From Taklimakanibacter sp050251035 (GTDB taxonomy: Bacteria > Pseudomonadota > Alphaproteobacteria > Rhizobiales > Aestuariivirgaceae), in assembly GCA_050251035.1 (NCBI GenBank), contig JBFWNN010000003.1, positions 1-64,000 on the forward strand: a stretch of 64,000 nt of DNA, written 5' to 3'. Both the position numbers and the translations under genes were made by a program. Below are positions 62,956-64,000 of this stretch, one piece after another (position 1 is the first letter of the stretch; every line of letters starts with the position of its first letter). The notes under the pieces were generated by a model. The model was not told the origin of the DNA. It searched no databases and saw nothing but the letters and a program-made list of their open reading frames with translations.

Positions 62956-63465
62956 TCACGGTCCGCCGGCCGGAACGGCGAGCGGGCCGCCTTCCGCACC
63001 GATATTGACTGCGAGGACGCGGGTGACGACGGCGCCGCGGTTGCTGGGCCGGTGCGGCCAGTCCACCGCCTCGAGCATGGCCTCGCCGGCGCGGAAGACG
63101 CGCACGCCTTTCGAGCCGTAATCCACGGTGAGCTCGCCTTCGAGTATGTAGCCGAAGAGCGGCGCCCCATGCGTGTGCCAGCCATATTCGACGCCGGGCG
63201 GAACGGTGATGACGATGGCCTCCACCATGGGCGTGCCGGCCGGATAGGCGATGGTCTGGCCGATGGCCGTCTGGTTGCCGCGAAACACCTTGGTGGTCGG
63301 ATAGGGCGCGGGCGGGGACGCGTCCAGCGCCTGGGCGACCTCCATCCGGGTGCCGATGACGGCACATGCCAGCAGGGCGCCCGCGGCGAGGCCCGCGATG
63401 GGCCATCCCCACACCGCCCTTCGCCGCCGCCGCGCCGTTGGTTCACCCTCCGTTGTCTCGTTCAC
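62956..63465 (-). CDS. Membrane-anchored cupin-domain protein
   Basis: This 169-aa protein starts at GTG 63465, chosen because AGGAGG lies 6 nt upstream; ATG at 63480 is less well placed. It has a basic N-terminus and a TM helix (WPIAGLAAGALLACAVIG), then a periplasmic cupin: VEAIVITVPPGVEYGWHTHGAPLFGYILEGELTVDYGSKGVRVFRAGEAMLEAVDWPH with HTH and later His as probable metal ligands. The function is unknown; similar proteins act as small binding or scavenging factors. It lies 45 bp downstream of the enolase-family gene in the same direction. Confidence 0.85.
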   Translation of the reverse strand: MNETTEGEPTARRRRRAVWGWPIAGLAAGALLACAVIGTRMEVAQALDASPPAPYPTTKVFRGNQTAIGQTIAYPAGTPMVEAIVITVPPGVEYGWHTHGAPLFGYILEGELTVDYGSKGVRVFRAGEAMLEAVDWPHRPSNRGAVVTRVLAVNIGAEGGPLAVPAGGP

Positions 63466-63510
63466 CGCCGTCCTCCTCATGTTCAACACTCTCTTGTGCG
63501 ATCCGCGACG

Positions 63511-64000
63511 TCAGCCTGCGAACAGCGCGCGGGCCTTGGGCGAATAGCGCGCCACCTTGTCGGGGTCGAGGGTGACGCCGAGGCCCGGCTTGTCGGGAAT
63601 GGCGAGATAGCCGTCCTGATCGAGCGTGAAGGGCTCGGCCAGCAGGCCGTCCACATAGGGGCTGCCGCCGATGAACTCGACGAGCTCGGTCAGCGGCATG
63701 GCGGCGGCGAGCTGCAGGTCGGCGGCGACGCCCAGGGCCGTATTCCAGCCATGGCCGACATAGCGGATGCCGAACTCGTCCGCCATCCAGGCGATGCGCC
63801 GCTGCTCGCTGAGGCCGCCGACCTTGGTGGCGTCGGGCTGCACGATGTCGAAGGCGCCCTTGACGAGCCAGGGCAGGAAGGCCTGCCGCCGGGTCAGCAC
63901 CTCGCCGCCGGCGACCGGCACCTTGCTGCGCTGGCGCAACGCGCAAAAATCATCGAGCGCGTCGGGCCTGAGCGCCTCCTCGAACCAGCCGACATCATAT
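63511..64000 (-). CDS. Enolase-superfamily (mandelate racemase/muconate lactonizing) protein, 5' end cut
   Basis: Only the C-terminal part of about 162 residues is in the window; the frame remains open to base 64000. It shows the enolase-superfamily barrel: VGWFEEALRPDALDDF near the start, VPVAGGEVLTRRQAF with the metal Glu, FDIVQPDATKVGGLSEQRRI and RYVGHGWNTALGVAADLQLA with the His, and a C-terminal lid-like FTLDQDGYLAIPDKPGLGV. The subfamily is sugar-acid dehydratase-like by style but the diagnostic N-terminal residues are not visible. Confidence 0.85.
   Translation of the reverse strand, partial: YDVGWFEEALRPDALDDFCALRQRSKVPVAGGEVLTRRQAFLPWLVKGAFDIVQPDATKVGGLSEQRRIAWMADEFGIRYVGHGWNTALGVAADLQLAAAMPLTELVEFIGGSPYVDGLLAEPFTLDQDGYLAIPDKPGLGVTLDPDKVARYSPKARALFAG

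Overview
The window reads as chromosomal DNA of a high-GC alphaproteobacterium, most likely of the order Hyphomicrobiales (Rhizobiales). This rests on gene content: a RegB/RegA (ActS/ActR) redox pair, MmcB, GluQ-RS, a DUF1674 protein, the htpX-rsmB-heparinase-purH neighbourhood, an HWE kinase, a FixJ-type regulator, an Omp25-like barrel, and rhizobial-type REP elements. Genus cannot be assigned by reading alone. The sequence is a draft scaffold: a 100-N gap at 34280-34379 is flanked by exact 127-bp copies, so it is an unmerged contig overlap rather than missing DNA.

Layout. 0.05-9.4 kb holds housekeeping and small-enzyme genes: a hydrolase/OsmC fusion, an XRE regulator, ArfB ribosome rescue, a YqaA-like membrane protein, DsbB, an HNH nuclease, an AlkA-type glycosylase, GluQ-RS, a DUF1674 protein, HtpX and RsmB. 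9.5-15.5 kb carries a heparinase-like protein, PurH, the RegB/RegA pair and MmcB. 15.7-20.6 kb is a TRAP transporter with one DctQ, one oversized DctM and two tandem DctP paralogues. 20.8-29.6 kb holds a MarR/secreted-protein operon with a clear operator, a PhoD phosphatase, a GNAT, an ankyrin protein, VOC and DUF488 proteins, an MHS transporter and an outer-membrane barrel. 29.6-33.1 kb is a minus-strand run (O-methyltransferase, B12-type radical SAM, GNAT, acyl carrier protein) that looks like a small biosynthetic operon. 33.2-42.3 kb mixes signalling genes (HWE kinase; MASE1-like kinase with a LuxR-type regulator), small membrane proteins, REP and MITE-like repeats, unknown genes and a hydrolase.

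42.4-51.6 kb is an accessory island. It holds a Gabija-like pair (OLD/TOPRIM GajA and UvrD-like GajB), an upstream DUF4143 ATPase, and a divergent pair (a 237-aa unknown and an XRE-ImmA/IrrE fusion). IS481-type ends bracket it, one of them belonging to a decayed IS, and it stops about 20 bp from the 3' end of a tRNA-Arg(CCG) gene. It is probably a mobile defence module.

51.8-64 kb holds a SIS-domain sugar-phosphate protein, a divergent 1292-aa protein of unknown function with a Gly-rich linker, an AraC regulator divergent from an FAD oxidoreductase, a FecR protein convergent with a CHASE2-adenylate cyclase, a membrane-anchored cupin, and the C-terminal part of an enolase-superfamily enzyme cut by the window edge.

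Most long antisense ORFs are GC-rich shadows and were left out. No CRISPR array, rRNA or riboswitch was seen.
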